Positions 12,227-22,961 of a stretch of 64,000 nucleotides of DNA are shown piece by piece (position 1 is the stretch's first letter; every line of letters begins with the position of its first letter). The translations under genes and the position numbers were made by a program. This DNA is from Paracentrotus lividus (taxonomy: Eukaryota > Echinodermata > Echinoidea > Camarodonta > Echinidae). Location of the stretch: positions 1-64,000 of the forward strand of contig CALNVZ010000277.1 of assembly GCA_940671915.1 (NCBI GenBank), read 5' to 3'. Below the pieces are notes generated by a model. That model was not told the DNA's origin. It saw only the letters and a list, made by a program, of their open reading frames with translations, and made no database searches.

Positions 12227-12650
12227 TTGGGTGCTATCTCACTTCGCGGAAACAAAATTGAGACTGATTTGCACGCATGGCATTGCACTAATCTGTCTCC
12301 TCTGCTGTCTCCGCGACGGATTTCTTGGGCCACAGGAGACAGATCTAGTACAATGACAGGCTGGCTAATCGTCTTTTTGTGTCACGTAACCTTTTTACGT
12401 TGCACAAAAGATTTCGTCGCGGAAAAAAGCAAGTATAATGCATGCCAGTAAATCTGTCTCAATTTGTTTCCGCGAAGTGAAATCCCCCTTGGGTATCTCG
12501 ATCACTTCGCGTACACTACTTTGAAACAAATTTGAGATAGATTTGTCAGCACGGATTTGCCATAGCTAGTCTCCTAAGTTTCCTAAAGTTCCTAAGTTTC
12601 GGAGACGTCTCTAATACGTTTTATACGTGGCGCAAACGATTCGCGATTCG
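12227..12650. mobile_element. Two adjoining CGCGG-type MITE copies, second truncated
   Basis: 12,227-12,491 has inverted ends (TGCTATCTCACTTCGCGGAA; right end reverse-complemented ATTTCACTTCGCGGAAAC). A second copy starts at about 12,492 with GGGTATCTCGATCACTTCGCG and runs into GGAGACGTCTCTAATACG, without a visible right end. Both match the family at 9,235-9,551. A GTT microsatellite follows at 12,707-12,728. Confidence 0.55.
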
Positions 12651-13295
12651 TGGCATTATGTAAGGATACGCCGGCTCAGTGTGCAAAATGTAGACGTGAA
12701 GTGGGTTTGTTGTTGTTGTTGTTGTTGTTTTTTTTTACATAACAATATTCATTTAAAAACTATCCAGTTACATGTTTCAATTATAATAGTTTTATAAGTA
12801 AATATACAATGTAGAAAACAAATAATTTAATTACTGATTTACTTTGAGGAGGAAACTTTGCTTGTTAATCCCAAGCTTAAATTAGTTGTATCACTGTTAT
12901 TACATTAAAACATTTGTTTATGCGGTCGAGGCTACCTTAGGCAACATAACCCTCATTAGTGAAATGGGAATAACAGAATGAAGTTGACCTAAATATGATT
13001 CGAATTTAAACGCAATGTCCAATGTTGAACAACCTGAGCAGGATTGATTCACCTAGCAGTCTATGGTAATATTTGCCAATTCGTCTTTCCCTCATCACAT
13101 GAAAGGAGCTCATTCTTTATTCCTTGGCAATAACAAAATCGTATGTCCCGCTCTCCTTAAGATACATGAATAATACATGAACGAAAACAAAGATGACGGT
13201 CCAGGTTGGGCGGAGCTTCCAATTTTGAGCTTGTGATTGGACAGGGGATAGGTTTTTCGTTCGACGATTCGATCGACCGTTCAAAACGCAGGAAC

Positions 13296-13838
13296 ACTTT
13301 TGAAACCCAAGGTTTATTGTTCGGATAAGCTTTTGACGACTTGCGTGGAACATTTGTATCAACACAAAATTGTATATAGTCCGTTACGACATCTACTGTT
13401 TCATGAGGTGTGACCGATGACTCTAGTAGAACATTCCAATCTGTGCAGTCAAAACAACCTTGTGAGAATTTTATCTCGTTACGGTTCCATGTCCTGATAG
13501 ATATTACCGTGTTGCTTGGTGACAACCGACGTCTCTCTCAGTTTCTGTTTGTAAACCGGCATGAGTTGGATGTTCGTATGATCAGACTTGCATCTGATGA
13601 ACAAGCTTTGCTCTGTATATGATATTGCGGATATTACATATACAAAGGTCTAATGTAGATCATTTTCTGATAGGAATGTTTATGTACGATAGAAATTGGG
13701 TAAAACAGTATTCAATGCGGCACTGAATTAAAATCATCCCATTGATGAAATACGCTTCAGGCGACAGTGCTTGGAGTTCATGGACCTTTTTCAGCGATTG
13801 TCTCACTGGCGATCGTGACGTCAGCCCTTGATGTTATA
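13296..13838 (-). pseudogene. CR1-like LINE: end of endonuclease and linker (decayed, middle piece)
   Basis: The minus strand encodes the later part of an apurinic-type (EEP) LINE endonuclease followed by the linker to the reverse transcriptase. Reading from 13,838: ADVTIASETIAEKVHELQ, then a decayed GDFN-like position (FINGMILIQC), then KSDHTNIQLMPVYKQKL (the SDH motif of the EEP fold), then the linker ending YPNNKPWVSK at the junction with the TIR element. Several stop codons and lost residues show decay. The next LINE residues (ELRDLMN) lie at about 8,580 beyond the 4.7-kb insert. The upstream border at 13,838 is the ATA duplication of the 3.28-kb insert. Confidence 0.75.
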
Positions 13839-16800
13839 GGTCGATTCCAGCGAAAAGTGTACACGGCGAAAAAGTTGAGTCAAATTTAGACATCTTTGAT
13901 GATTAGTCTTTGACCCACTAAAAGTCAACATATCAACCTATCCGTGTGATAAATTGCCACGCTTAATCTCCCAAATTGATTTTGTGGCAGAGGGGTAAAA
14001 AAAACATATTTTTTGGCATGTTACCTACGAATACACCGTACCCTAATGTGATACAGTCAGAATTTTGCCTCCTATAATACATTTTCCTTCCAAATATGTC
14101 ATTCCATTCCATCTAAGATATCTAACAATAGTTAAAATCTGTAAGAGGGCTTGTGCTCCTAATTTATATTGCCATATCTCATTAAGTTATAGTTTTTAAG
14201 AAATCTGTTTTGAAAAAAAAGGGGTTGTGTCAGTTTGCATTGTTTAAATCTTCACGACGCTAATTAAGATATATCATATCTTACTGAAAGAAAAGAGAAT
14301 GACTCCTCATTAAAACCCTAAAAAAATTGGAATAGCCGCCCATACTTTTGTTTTTAAGAAAGGTAGAAACATATGTATTCGTAGGTAACAGCTAGTGTAT
14401 TGGTAGGTAACATAGGTATAACTGGCTTACATGTATATTTTAAACTATTTGTTTGGATCCAATTGATACAATAATCGTGTAGGGGTATCAAACTGATGTT
14501 TCTTGTGAAAATATCTCTCAGCCAATATATGTGAACATACTAAAAGTATTGGGAAACACATAACTTTTTATCAAAAACGTCAATATTTGTCCTGTTTATC
14601 GTATGTTTATATCTTTTATTCAAGGTTATTTCTATAATAAGTTGTATGTTTTTTCTCAGCAATGTGCTTGATAACAAGCATAGATCCGATTAAAATGATA
14701 AACGTCTAAACTAAAAGATTCACACATGAGAATAATTCATTGCGAATATTTATTAATAGCATCAGCCCCTAGCCAACAATAAAAATGAATACGATATCTT
14801 CTGTCTAACATAAAATACTTTAACATAATTCGAAAAAAAAAGAAGTTAATCAATTTGTTTCGAGACATTCATTAATAGATGTAGCACTTTTTTTTTAATG
14901 ATTCATCATACATATATAGGTATTCTTCCTCACGTTATCTCGAAATCATATTTACATAAGCGTGAAACCATAAACGAACAAAAAATTAGTATATATCTTT
15001 AAAATCTAATATTCATTATATACCCTTCCTTTACTAATAAAAAAAATGTTGTATTGTATCGTCGTACACTTACATGCACATATGATTATCCCATTCTGTT
15101 ATCTTATTCCAATGATACTATTTGGGGTAACAGTGACTGTCTTGAACTGCTTATGAATTAAAATATTCATAACTGACTGTTTTCTTGATATGATATTGAT
15201 ATTTGGGATTAAACAATTGCCGTTGTGCCGACGTAAACCAATCAAAGTATTCCAGGCTGAATACTCCAACCAAATTGAATTTTGTGTGCACTGTATGATT
15301 AAGAGAGCGATATACGTCTGCATGTGTCGCATTTTACATCATTTCATTTTCATAAAATATTAAATGAAAATGAAGTCAACTTACTACTTAATCAACATGG
15401 TTTCGATAACTTATGAAATTATGAGGTCTGAGTAAATACGCATGATATTCCCAAATTTGGAAGATTAAGATAACTTGAAGATTGGCAAGTTTGCTTTGTA
15501 TGAACTCCAGATTGCAATTCATTAATAAGAAACATAAACACCTGAGTAAAAAGGTCTAAGTTGGAAAATCATGATATAAATTTTTTTTTATTTATTTTTT
15601 TATAAGTATATGACAATCCATCTCAGTAAATATTATTTCATTTGTATTTCGATTTTATTATATTAGAGAAGGTTAATTCACATCTGTTATGTACAAGTTG
15701 TGTGTCAATCAGGAACGTGCCTTGAATGAAATAGGAAAGAATATGTTATTCTCCGTATATAATAATGCTAAGCTATAATTTGGGGCACTTTCTTACTTCA
15801 AATCTGATAATCACCATACAATAAAATCATCCTTTTTACTTGGGTCCAAACGATGTCCCAATAGTTACTATTGGACTTTCCTCTCCTTTTTCAACTAAAG
15901 AAAAAGCATATGAGGTTAATTGTAAAGCCGAAAATGACAGTTTACGTTATACTACTTGTTACCTATGAATACACATTGTTACTACGAATACACGTGACAC
16001 TGCAGGAAATGCTATCCCATGTTTTTATTTATTCCTGAAAAAGCTATATTTTTTGGTATATAATTTGAAAGTTTCCATTTGATAAGCGCTACGAAAAATA
16101 AATTAATTTAATTATTGTTTCAGGAGAAATTACTTCTCAAATTAATATTAAAAATATAAATTATTTTACATTAATAAGAGAAATGTCGAAACATAATGAA
16201 ACATAAAGATTTGCTAAAACAAGAAAATTGTCACACGAATATCCTATTTATATGACAAATGGAAACTACAAAAGTTTGTAACTTTAGTCTCAAGACAAAT
16301 TACTAAAATATATGCCAGAAACACGCTTATGCATACTTGTATTCGTAGGTAACATTCGGATATAGTCAATATTTACCTACGTAATACAGGACTTATAAGG
16401 ACAATATCTCAAAAACCTATTGTTCAAGATGATAATAAGTTTACACACGTCAGCAAGACATCGTTTGTCAACTTTCCCTACAATATTTGCACTAATCTCT
16501 TAAGGTATAGGAATGGCAGTGGATTTAATAGGTGTATTCGTAGGTAACTGAATTTTTTTGACCACACGAAAATTTCGGACCTTTGACCTCTTCTGCCAGT
16601 TTAACAAAGAAAGCAATGTCACCGGAACAATGCATGTCGATAGGGAATGGTGAGGCGCTTCTGTACGGCAATTATGAGCCGTATTTCGTTATCTAGTATG
16701 GTTTTAAGCTTTAAAAAAGCTGTATTCGTAGGTAACATCCAAATTTACCACTCGAAAAAAAATTCCAGAGATTGTTTGGATTGCCCTATATTATTCAAAT

Positions 16801-17120
16801 TTGGTACAATTTCTCCTGAGATGTGTGCCATCCTAAAATACAATTGAATCTAAATTATTTGATGATTTTCTTTAAAAAGTTGGTCGCGAGAAAAAAAATT
16901 AAGTTTTTTTTTTCTCAAAATGGCCAAAAATGGCATGTTTATTAAATAACGTTAAAAAAAAAGTTCACTTCAAATGAAGTTGGAACAAATGCGGCACGAG
17001 ATAAGTTCACCGATGCGGATACATAAAACGCAAAATTGAGGTTCCTTACATTTTTTTTTATTTTTTTATTGGCCTGAACATGATCAAAAACACCGTGTAC
17101 ACTTTTCGCTGGAATCGACC
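13839..17120. mobile_element. 3.28-kb TIR element nested in the LINE endonuclease
   Basis: The termini are inverted repeats GGTCGATTCCAGCGAAAAGT continuing GTACACGG. Both ends are flanked by ATA (13,836-13,838; 17,121-17,123), so a 3-bp duplication is visible. Removing the insert rejoins LINE coding sequence in frame (...FIVTLY | ITSRADV...). The interior is AT-rich with no recognisable transposase frame over 3.2 kb, so this is a large non-autonomous unit or a fully decayed one. It carries about nine copies of a TGTATTCGTAGGTAACA word in both orientations. The superfamily is uncertain; a 3-bp TSD would be compatible with PIF/Harbinger-like elements, but the terminal bases are not diagnostic. 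Confidence 0.75.
14020..16736. repeat. Dispersed 17-bp word TGTATTCGTAGGTAACA, about nine copies
   Basis: Near-exact copies: minus at 14,020-14,036; plus at 14,374-14,390, 16,338-16,354, 16,533-16,548 and 16,721-16,736. Variant copies: 14,396-14,412 (GG for CG), 15,958-15,974 minus (one change), 15,977-15,993 minus (one base shorter) and 16,372-16,388 minus (decayed). All lie inside the 3.28-kb TIR element; I did not see the word elsewhere in the window. Spacing is irregular, with clusters at both flanks of the element. Confidence 0.75.
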
Positions 17121-17270
17121 ATATACAGAGTAACAATGAAAACTTGTGGGAATTCTCTTGGAAGGTAAAATGGTCTCATCCCAACTGCGAGAAGTTCAAT
17201 ATCAGGTGAACAAATCTGACTCTTCACAGACCAGTTATTACACCATCTTTGGTTGATGTACATGACTGTT
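17121..17270 (-). pseudogene. CR1-like LINE: endonuclease fragment (5'-most piece)
   Basis: The minus-strand translation gives YINQRWCNNWSVKSQICSPD followed by IELLAVGMRPFYLPREF and FIVTLY. This is the typical central part of a CR1-group EEP endonuclease, in which the substrate-strand-nicking fold is built. It is open except at the insertion point. The fragment stops at the TIR element on its 3' side. On its 5' side it meets the ~300-bp repeat at 17,262-17,575; no upstream LINE coding is recognisable beyond that, so the element is 5'-truncated or its start was displaced. Confidence 0.75.
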
Positions 17271-17575
17271 AAATACATAATTAATTTAGAGCGTTACATT
17301 GCCCGGTATACGAGTGTCCTCTCTTCCCATTCGAATGTCTTTGTTCTGGCTCCGCACGCAAAACGGAAAAAGGAAAAACGAAATATTAAACGGTACTATC
17401 AGATAATTCGTTTTTCTGTTTTGGAAACGGAAAAAACGAAAAAAGGAAATCAGAAGAGGTATTCAATATTCTGTTATTCTTCACCAAATCAGAATCAGTT
17501 TTTGCCCAATATTCCGTTTTTGCTTTTCCGTTTCCAAAACAGTAAAACGAATTATCTGTTAGTACCTTGATTTTT
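17262..17575 (+). repeat. Dispersed ~300-bp repeat, copy 2 (inverted partner at 5.4 kb)
   Basis: Near reverse complement of 5,359-5,655. It has an internal foldback (17,391-17,434 against 17,527-17,568). The 105-aa lysine-rich frame is a by-product of AAACGGAAAA-type tracts. Confidence 0.65.
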
Positions 17576-18674
17576 TGCCGTGTGTTTTTATTTCATATTT
17601 ATTATCTGATTTTGGCAAATGACTATCTTTAAAAGTTCTATAATTAGACTAGTGGATTGAAATGAGAATATGTTCAGGAGATAATTATTTTTGAGTTGTA
17701 ATCTGTTTCATTTTGATTGTCTGATTTTCCTTAAAATCCCTCTGTAAAAGATATTTCCTCGGACTTCGAACTGGAGCTCTGTCTTATATCAAATATACAA
17801 ACACAAAGTTATACACGGGACACTCACATCATTCCACAAACACTCTCTTTAATATAATTTCCAATTGTCATCGCTTGGTATACATTTGTGGAGACAAATT
17901 ATTACCCATAACTCTTCATGCGGTGGCCACAACACGTCGTGGCCTACATTGTGATTTAGGCAGGTGTAGGCCTAAATCACTATTTTTATTATTTTTTTTT
18001 CTTTTTAATTAAAAATCAAGGGTAGTATATGACTTTGTACATTTTCCTTGATTTAAACCTTTTTAGATTTGGAAATAAATACCGCCTTTTCAAATAACAG
18101 CGGTGTACGTATCAACCGTATGACATAAATTATGATCTAAAACTAGATATCCAGAGTTGACAAGTACCTAACGCTGATTAAACAAAATGCACTATCATTT
18201 GCAAATATAGAATTTCCAATTATAACTGACACGTCATATTTGATATTAATTCGTTATCGTGACGAAATGGATGGACGTTCGTTGATTTTGCAAATTGAAT
18301 CTTTTATAAGTGATGAAGAATTTGCTGGCGTTTCGCGTGAGAAATATTTTATTTCGATAGTATCACCAAAAGTTGTCGACTCAAATCGTGAACATTTATC
18401 ATTTAACATGCAGTCATTCTATAAACTAGGTTTGTTTTAATCATCGCGATTGCAATAAGGAATCATAGGGAGAGACTTATCAGCGTGGAAGTTGACTTTT
18501 AGGAAAGTGGAACAATTGGTACTACTTTTTGGTATTACTAATTAGTAACAGATCAGATTTTGTTGATTTTATCTATAGAGTGACGAGGGGGATTTGAATG
18601 GATTCATCGGAAATTTGTCCTGCGAAAGAAGAAATATATTTATTACAAGATTTTTTATAAACATCATTTTACAG
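17576..18674. other. Intergenic or intronic AT-rich DNA
   Basis: No coding signal is convincing; a 66-aa plus frame at 18,240-18,440 has ordinary composition but no recognised domain. A clean hairpin (11-bp stem, GTGATTTAGGC/GCCTAAATCAC, 17,951-17,980) is the only structured feature. The last bases form a plausible splice acceptor (pyrimidine-rich tract, TTTTACAG) in front of the GPCR-like exon. Confidence 0.5.
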
Positions 18675-18916
18675 GTGACATTATGTCAATCGAAGCCGAG
18701 GTCGCGTCCAAATGTAGTTTAACTACTCTTGGAAATAAAATAATTTACTTGCTCTTTCTTGGAACTGCTTGCCTGTTATCATTCCTTACTCTGGTGCTTA
18801 TTTCCTGTCATCGCCGATTTCGGCAACGTCGATTTATTTTTCAGTTCAACCTTGTCCTAGCAGATTTCCTCTCTAGTATAGGAGTCATCGTTGTGACAGG
18901 TCTGCTTTTCACCTTG
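18675..18916 (+). CDS. Exon of a rhodopsin-like GPCR (TM1-TM2), possibly orphaned
   Basis: After an acceptor-like TTTTACAG at 18,667-18,674 the plus strand encodes MSIEAEVASKCSLTTLGNK (ATG at 18,683). A hydrophobic helix IIYLLFLGTACLLSFLTLVL follows (TM1), then a basic loop CHRRFRQRRF, then a second helix with FNLVLADFLSSIGVIVV. The N-L-x-x-A-D pattern is the class A GPCR TM2 signature with its conserved Asp. The frame meets a donor-like G|GTAAGA at 18,916/18,917; downstream residues are not GPCR-like, so the exon should end there. TM3-TM7 exons are not visible in the window. This could be a first coding exon of a gene with a long intron, or a gene fragment. The receptor subtype and ligand cannot be assigned. 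Confidence 0.5.
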
Positions 18917-19139
18917 GTAAGACATATTCTGAAGTTCCGCGCCATTTTGGAAGGGGGGTGGTTTGGACTTTCTTGGATTATTAAAGGAGGACTCCAGGCT
19001 GAAATATATATAATAATTATAATTATTGTCGAATCGGATTTCTATGCCTCTAAAATGCAAAGTTTGAACAATCAAATAAGAGATTTGTGTCTATCGGTCG
19101 CATATGAATAACAGATCATCTTCGGAAACATAGGACTAA

Positions 19140-19300
19140 AGTCAGGTAACCAACGGGTTAGGTGCCGGTGTCGGAGGCGAAAACATCCGGGCAGGGTAAT
19201 CCGTCCGCGCAGACTAAAAAACCTGGTGTATTTCAGGGTGTTTTTGTCCGCGGACAAAATATCCTTGTGAAGCGGACGGATTCCACTCCGAGGTTAGGAC
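19140..19300. repeat. GC-rich foldback sequence (related to 34.5-34.7 kb)
   Basis: Contains ACATCCGGGC, then GACTAAAAAACCTGG facing CAGGGTGTTTTTGTC as a stem, then GCGGACGGATTCC. The same architecture (GGACGGAAATACCTG facing CAGGTTTTTTTTGTCC, then CCGGACATAAAAACCTG) occurs at 34,510-34,680. It is probably a dispersed short repeat; ends not determined. Confidence 0.4.
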
Positions 19301-19308
19301 ATTTTTTC

Positions 19309-20150
19309 CGTGCATAGTCTTTGTTTTCAGTCATCAATTGCTTCATTTTTTCTTCCAAAGTCTCTCATTGTACATGAGCGACGGAGACGGGGGAGACAGG
19401 GGGCAATGTCCTCTCACGGCTTGGCGGACGTTTTTATACTTTTTAGTGAAAAAGAAGGAAAGAGAAGAATAAAATAGAGGAAAGGAAACAAAAGAGGAAA
19501 GAGCTAAGAAAGAAAGGAAAAACAAAGGAGGCCACCTACAGGATTTAAGATTTGAAAGTCTTATAGATACTGTTTATGATTGTACAGAGAGGAGGAAAAC
19601 TACTCTCCCTTTGTGCTCGCATGATAAGTTTATTAAGTCGTTCGACTCGAAGAATTTGAAGGGAAAAAAAATCATAATCATAAATAGAAAAATATTTTAC
19701 AGGTAATTCGGCCACTACTTTGGTAACGTGCGTAGTCTTTGTTTTCAGTCATCAATTGCTTAATTTTTTTTTTTCTCCACAGCCTCTCTTTGTACATGAG
19801 CGCCGGAGACGGGGGAGACAGGGGGCAATGCCCTCTCACGGCTTGGCGGGCGTTTTTATACTTTTTAGTGAAAAAGGAAGGAAAGAGAAGAATAAAACAG
19901 AAGAAAGGAAAGAAAAGAGGAAAGAGCTAAGAAAGAATGGAAAAACAAAGGAGGCCACCTACAGGATTTAAGATTGGAAAGGCTTATATAGATACCGTTT
20001 ATGACTGTAAAGAGAGGGGGAAATCGGCTCTCCCTTTGCGCTCGCATGATAAGTTTATTAGTTCGTTTGACTCGAAGAATTTGAAAAATAAATAAATAAA
20101 TCATAAATATAAAACTATTTTACCGGTAATTCGGCCATTACTTTGGAAAC
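19309..20150. repeat. Tandem duplication, two ~418-bp copies
   Basis: 19,309-19,726 and 19,727-20,150 are direct copies. Shared landmarks are TAGTCTTTGTTTTCAGTCAT, GGGGGAGACAGGGGGCAATG, CTCTCACGGCTTGGCGG and TAATTCGGCC. Small differences (GACGGAGAC/GCCGGAGAC) show some divergence. Frames of 60-83 aa run through it, some after an AG that could serve as acceptor, but they are mostly lysine/arginine/glutamate low complexity and I do not regard them as genes. Confidence 0.8.
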
Positions 20151-20664
20151 ATTTTGGTCACAGTCATGGGGGAGTACAGAAGTCCCATGAACGAAGTTCA
20201 AACGACCCCATCCTCCTCCCACGAAAAGAAAGAAAGAGAGGATAAGATAAAAAATATATATATATATGAATAGAAGTGGGCTATAAATGGGTGAATTTCA
20301 GTTATACTTTGGAGTTTGGTTTTTGATTTTTTTTTCCTCACTACGTGTAAATAGCTGATCTCAACATACAATGAGTTACATCCAGCGATCGTGGTAATAA
20401 TAATATACTGTAAATCGCTTTGAGCACTGTGGGAAAAACGCATTATAAATAATATGTATTATTATTATTAATTTAGGGTTTGGCCTAGATCCAAGATGGC
20501 CGCCATTTCCCTGAAACAGCACATTTTTAGCCACAACTTTGCAATTTTAGGGTCTTTCTTTCTGGTTTTGGTGTCCAATCGTATGTTTTGGGGTCAGTGA
20601 ATCTGCTTAAGCAACAAAAAGAAGAGTTGAACCTTGCTCTGCTGATTTAACCTTCAATTTATAC
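20151..20664. other. Non-coding spacer with AT microsatellite
   Basis: An (AT)n tract lies near 20,254-20,267. CAAGATGGCCGCCAT at 20,493-20,507 resembles a YY1-type word but has no supporting context. Nothing else is recognisable. Confidence 0.5.
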
Positions 20665-20811
20665 CTGGGGGCATTTCATCAAAGGACTTGTCAGACGTTT
20701 TATCCGATAAACTGTTATAAGCTACTGAAATGCTTGCATCTGATTGGTTAAGAGCAAATTTGTCGGATAAAAATTAATGTCCGACAAGTCCTTTGATGAA
20801 ATGTCCCCCAG
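20665..20811. mobile_element. 147-bp MITE with ~33-bp TIRs
   Basis: The left end CTGGGGGCATTTCATCAAAG continues GGACTTGTC; the right end is its near-perfect inverse (CTGGGGGACATTTCATCAAA when reverse-complemented). The inner parts TTTTATCCGATAAA and TTTGTCGGATAAAAA also face each other, so most of the element folds on itself. Non-coding. Confidence 0.75.
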
Positions 20812-21442
20812 ATGGTGACTTAAATAATCTCACTCCTCTCGATTTTTTTAAAATAAATATTATTGTTTAAACTTAAAACGACCTTCTGCAAATGTCATGA
20901 CCTCTCATTTTTATTAAATTTTACACTCATTGATCCTATATGGATTTTTACCCTGCATAATTTTGTCTTGTTTTATATGGAGTAGGAAAACTTGTCCTCA
21001 ATGTTTGACCAACGTAAAGCTCACCCTTAATGTGAAAGCAATGAAGTCATTTTACAGAAATTTGTTTTCTATTGTGTTCTTATTCTTCTATTTAAAAAGG
21101 TGATTATGATAGAAATTAAGCAAATTTGTTATTAATAATAATGAGAGTACATGGTATTTCTATAGCGCGTTTTTGAATTTAGATAATTAGTAGGCCTACA
21201 TCCACACATTCATAGAATTAAGTATAAGAAAATAATTTAACAAAAATAAAAAATAAAAAATGACTGCGTAATCAAATATTTATTTTCATTGTTCAAAATG
21301 AATGTTTTATTTGCAATAAATACTTGTCATTTACCAAGCGCATTTTCCTTGAAAAAAAAAATGAATAAAAAAAAAAATAATAATAAAATATATAAATATA
21401 ATATATATATATACATACATACAATGCGATTTGTACATAAAT
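20812..21442. other. AT-rich non-coding spacer
   Basis: Holds A/T-rich low complexity (21,238-21,420, including AT dinucleotides). No coding signal. Confidence 0.5.
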
Positions 21443-21613
21443 AGTGGCGGGTCTAGGCGGAGGCGCAGAAGATGCACACCCCCTATATAATTAATTTTGA
21501 AAACCACTCAATGACTGTACATATAAATAAGGGAAAACTTTCGGATGCGCCCACAATGTTTTCACATTTTCGGGATGTGACCTGAATATTCTAAAATCCT
21601 GGATCCGCCACTG
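21443..21613. mobile_element. 171-bp hAT-like MITE with 8-bp target duplication
   Basis: The left end AGTGGCGGGTCTAGG and the right end, reverse-complemented CAGTGGCGGATCCAGG, are inverted copies. ACATAAAT flanks both sides (21,435-21,442; 21,614-21,621). An 8-bp duplication with a CAGTGGCGG-type terminus is characteristic of hAT-derived MITEs. Non-coding interior. Confidence 0.7.
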
Positions 21614-21621
21614 ACATAAAT

Positions 21622-22961
21622 ATACACAACAAAAACATATTGGTTATGAGTTTAACTAAGGAAATATAGACACATTTAACAATGACAGATATAATAATCA
21701 TACACCCTTTTAAGACACATGAGATTGCTATGTAACTACGAAGTAGACCATCCACTTTTGAAATTGAGGAAATGGCATAAACTGATCCCTAGTGGAAAAT
21801 GATTCAGATCTATATGTATACATGGTTAAGTACATTTAACCCTCTTTTTTTTTCAATTTCACGACCAATATTAGTAGAATTAAGGATGGAGTATTTTATT
21901 CCATTTCACAAATTTGTTTCATCACAACTTAAAAGGGAGCCAATGGAATTAAATTAATATTTTGAGGGTTGGCGTAATAGCCTGTTGGGTCTCAAAAACC
22001 AAATTTTATTACCATGAGTCTCCTTACATGAAATAAGTAATGCGAGTTCCATCTTTAGAGATAAAACACACATCACTTAAAAATTGAATTCTCAATCATT
22101 ATTCTTGTGCATAATATTATTAACATGAAAATGTCTTATAGCAAGTTGGGCTCCGAAAAAATCTGCTGTTTGTTTGTTTGTTTTTGTTTTTTCAATAGAA
22201 AACAACTCTTCAGGCACAGATGGGAAGGGATAATTCACGATAATATCTTTGTACAAGTAGCTCTTATACAGATCAGTGCTACCCCCTGGACAATTACCCA
22301 AAGACAACTACACCCCAAAAATTTAATAAATAAATGGGTCTATAGTGTTAGGTTTAGATTTTAGGCAGGGATAGTATTCCTGGGGGAAAGGGGGGGGTGA
22401 TTATCTCAGGGTAGTTGTCCTAAAACCATTTGAAACACATATTCAATGTTTTACAATAGGTGTAGTGGTCTCTTTGCTTATTTCATAGATATAAGGTACC
22501 GAAATGTTAACGTCATAATTGACCGTCGTTCCAGTTACAGATTCTAAAACAAAAAAGCCTGTACATGAAGTTTAGCCTAAATGCAGTCTAGCAACGGGCG
22601 AGACTCGAGCACACACACAAACAGGTTTTGGTGCGATCATTTTGCTATTGTTCAACACAAGATTGTTTAGAACCGGCAACCATGACAACATCACCGTTAT
22701 AACATCACACTTCCGTACTCTATAGTACCTAAAAACATACAAATATATTTGATCATACAATCTTACCAAAACTAAAACCCAGCTATAAGCATTTACAAGG
22801 CACAGATAATTTGACTGACAGGAATAATACAATGTGTGTGACTATATGGTGACAAAAGGGCTTTTTTAATATATCAAAATTTTATGAGAGCTTGATATTA
22901 GGTTATGGATGATGAGGAAGCTATTTTCTTAAAAGAATCCTTGTTCTTCTAAATAGTTTTT
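21622..22961. other. Non-coding spacer, nothing recognisable
   Basis: Several 66-86-aa frames on both strands show no family resemblance. A G-run lies near 22,389 and a T-run near 22,959-22,974. No repeat boundary identified. Confidence 0.45.

Larger units (their letters stand above)
8591..13295. mobile_element. 4.7-kb TIR element nested in the LINE (~360-bp inverted ends)
   Basis: Both borders read GTGTTCCTGCGTTTTGAACG in opposite orientation. The inverted similarity continues for about 360 bp on each side (8,591-8,945 against 12,935-13,295) with scattered differences. The LINE sequence is cleanly split: CTTTT lies outside both ends, consistent with a 4-5-bp target duplication, and removing the insert restores the coding frame across the break. 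Internally I see no transposase. A minisatellite, three copies of a CGCGGAGAC-type MITE and two opposing ~105-aa frames at 11,831-12,176 of unknown meaning occupy it. It is therefore probably a non-autonomous long-TIR element. The superfamily is not assigned. Confidence 0.75.

Noticed and set aside
20493..20507. YY1-like AAGATGGCCGCC word as a promoter element
   Set aside because: A single match to a short motif with no gene start nearby.
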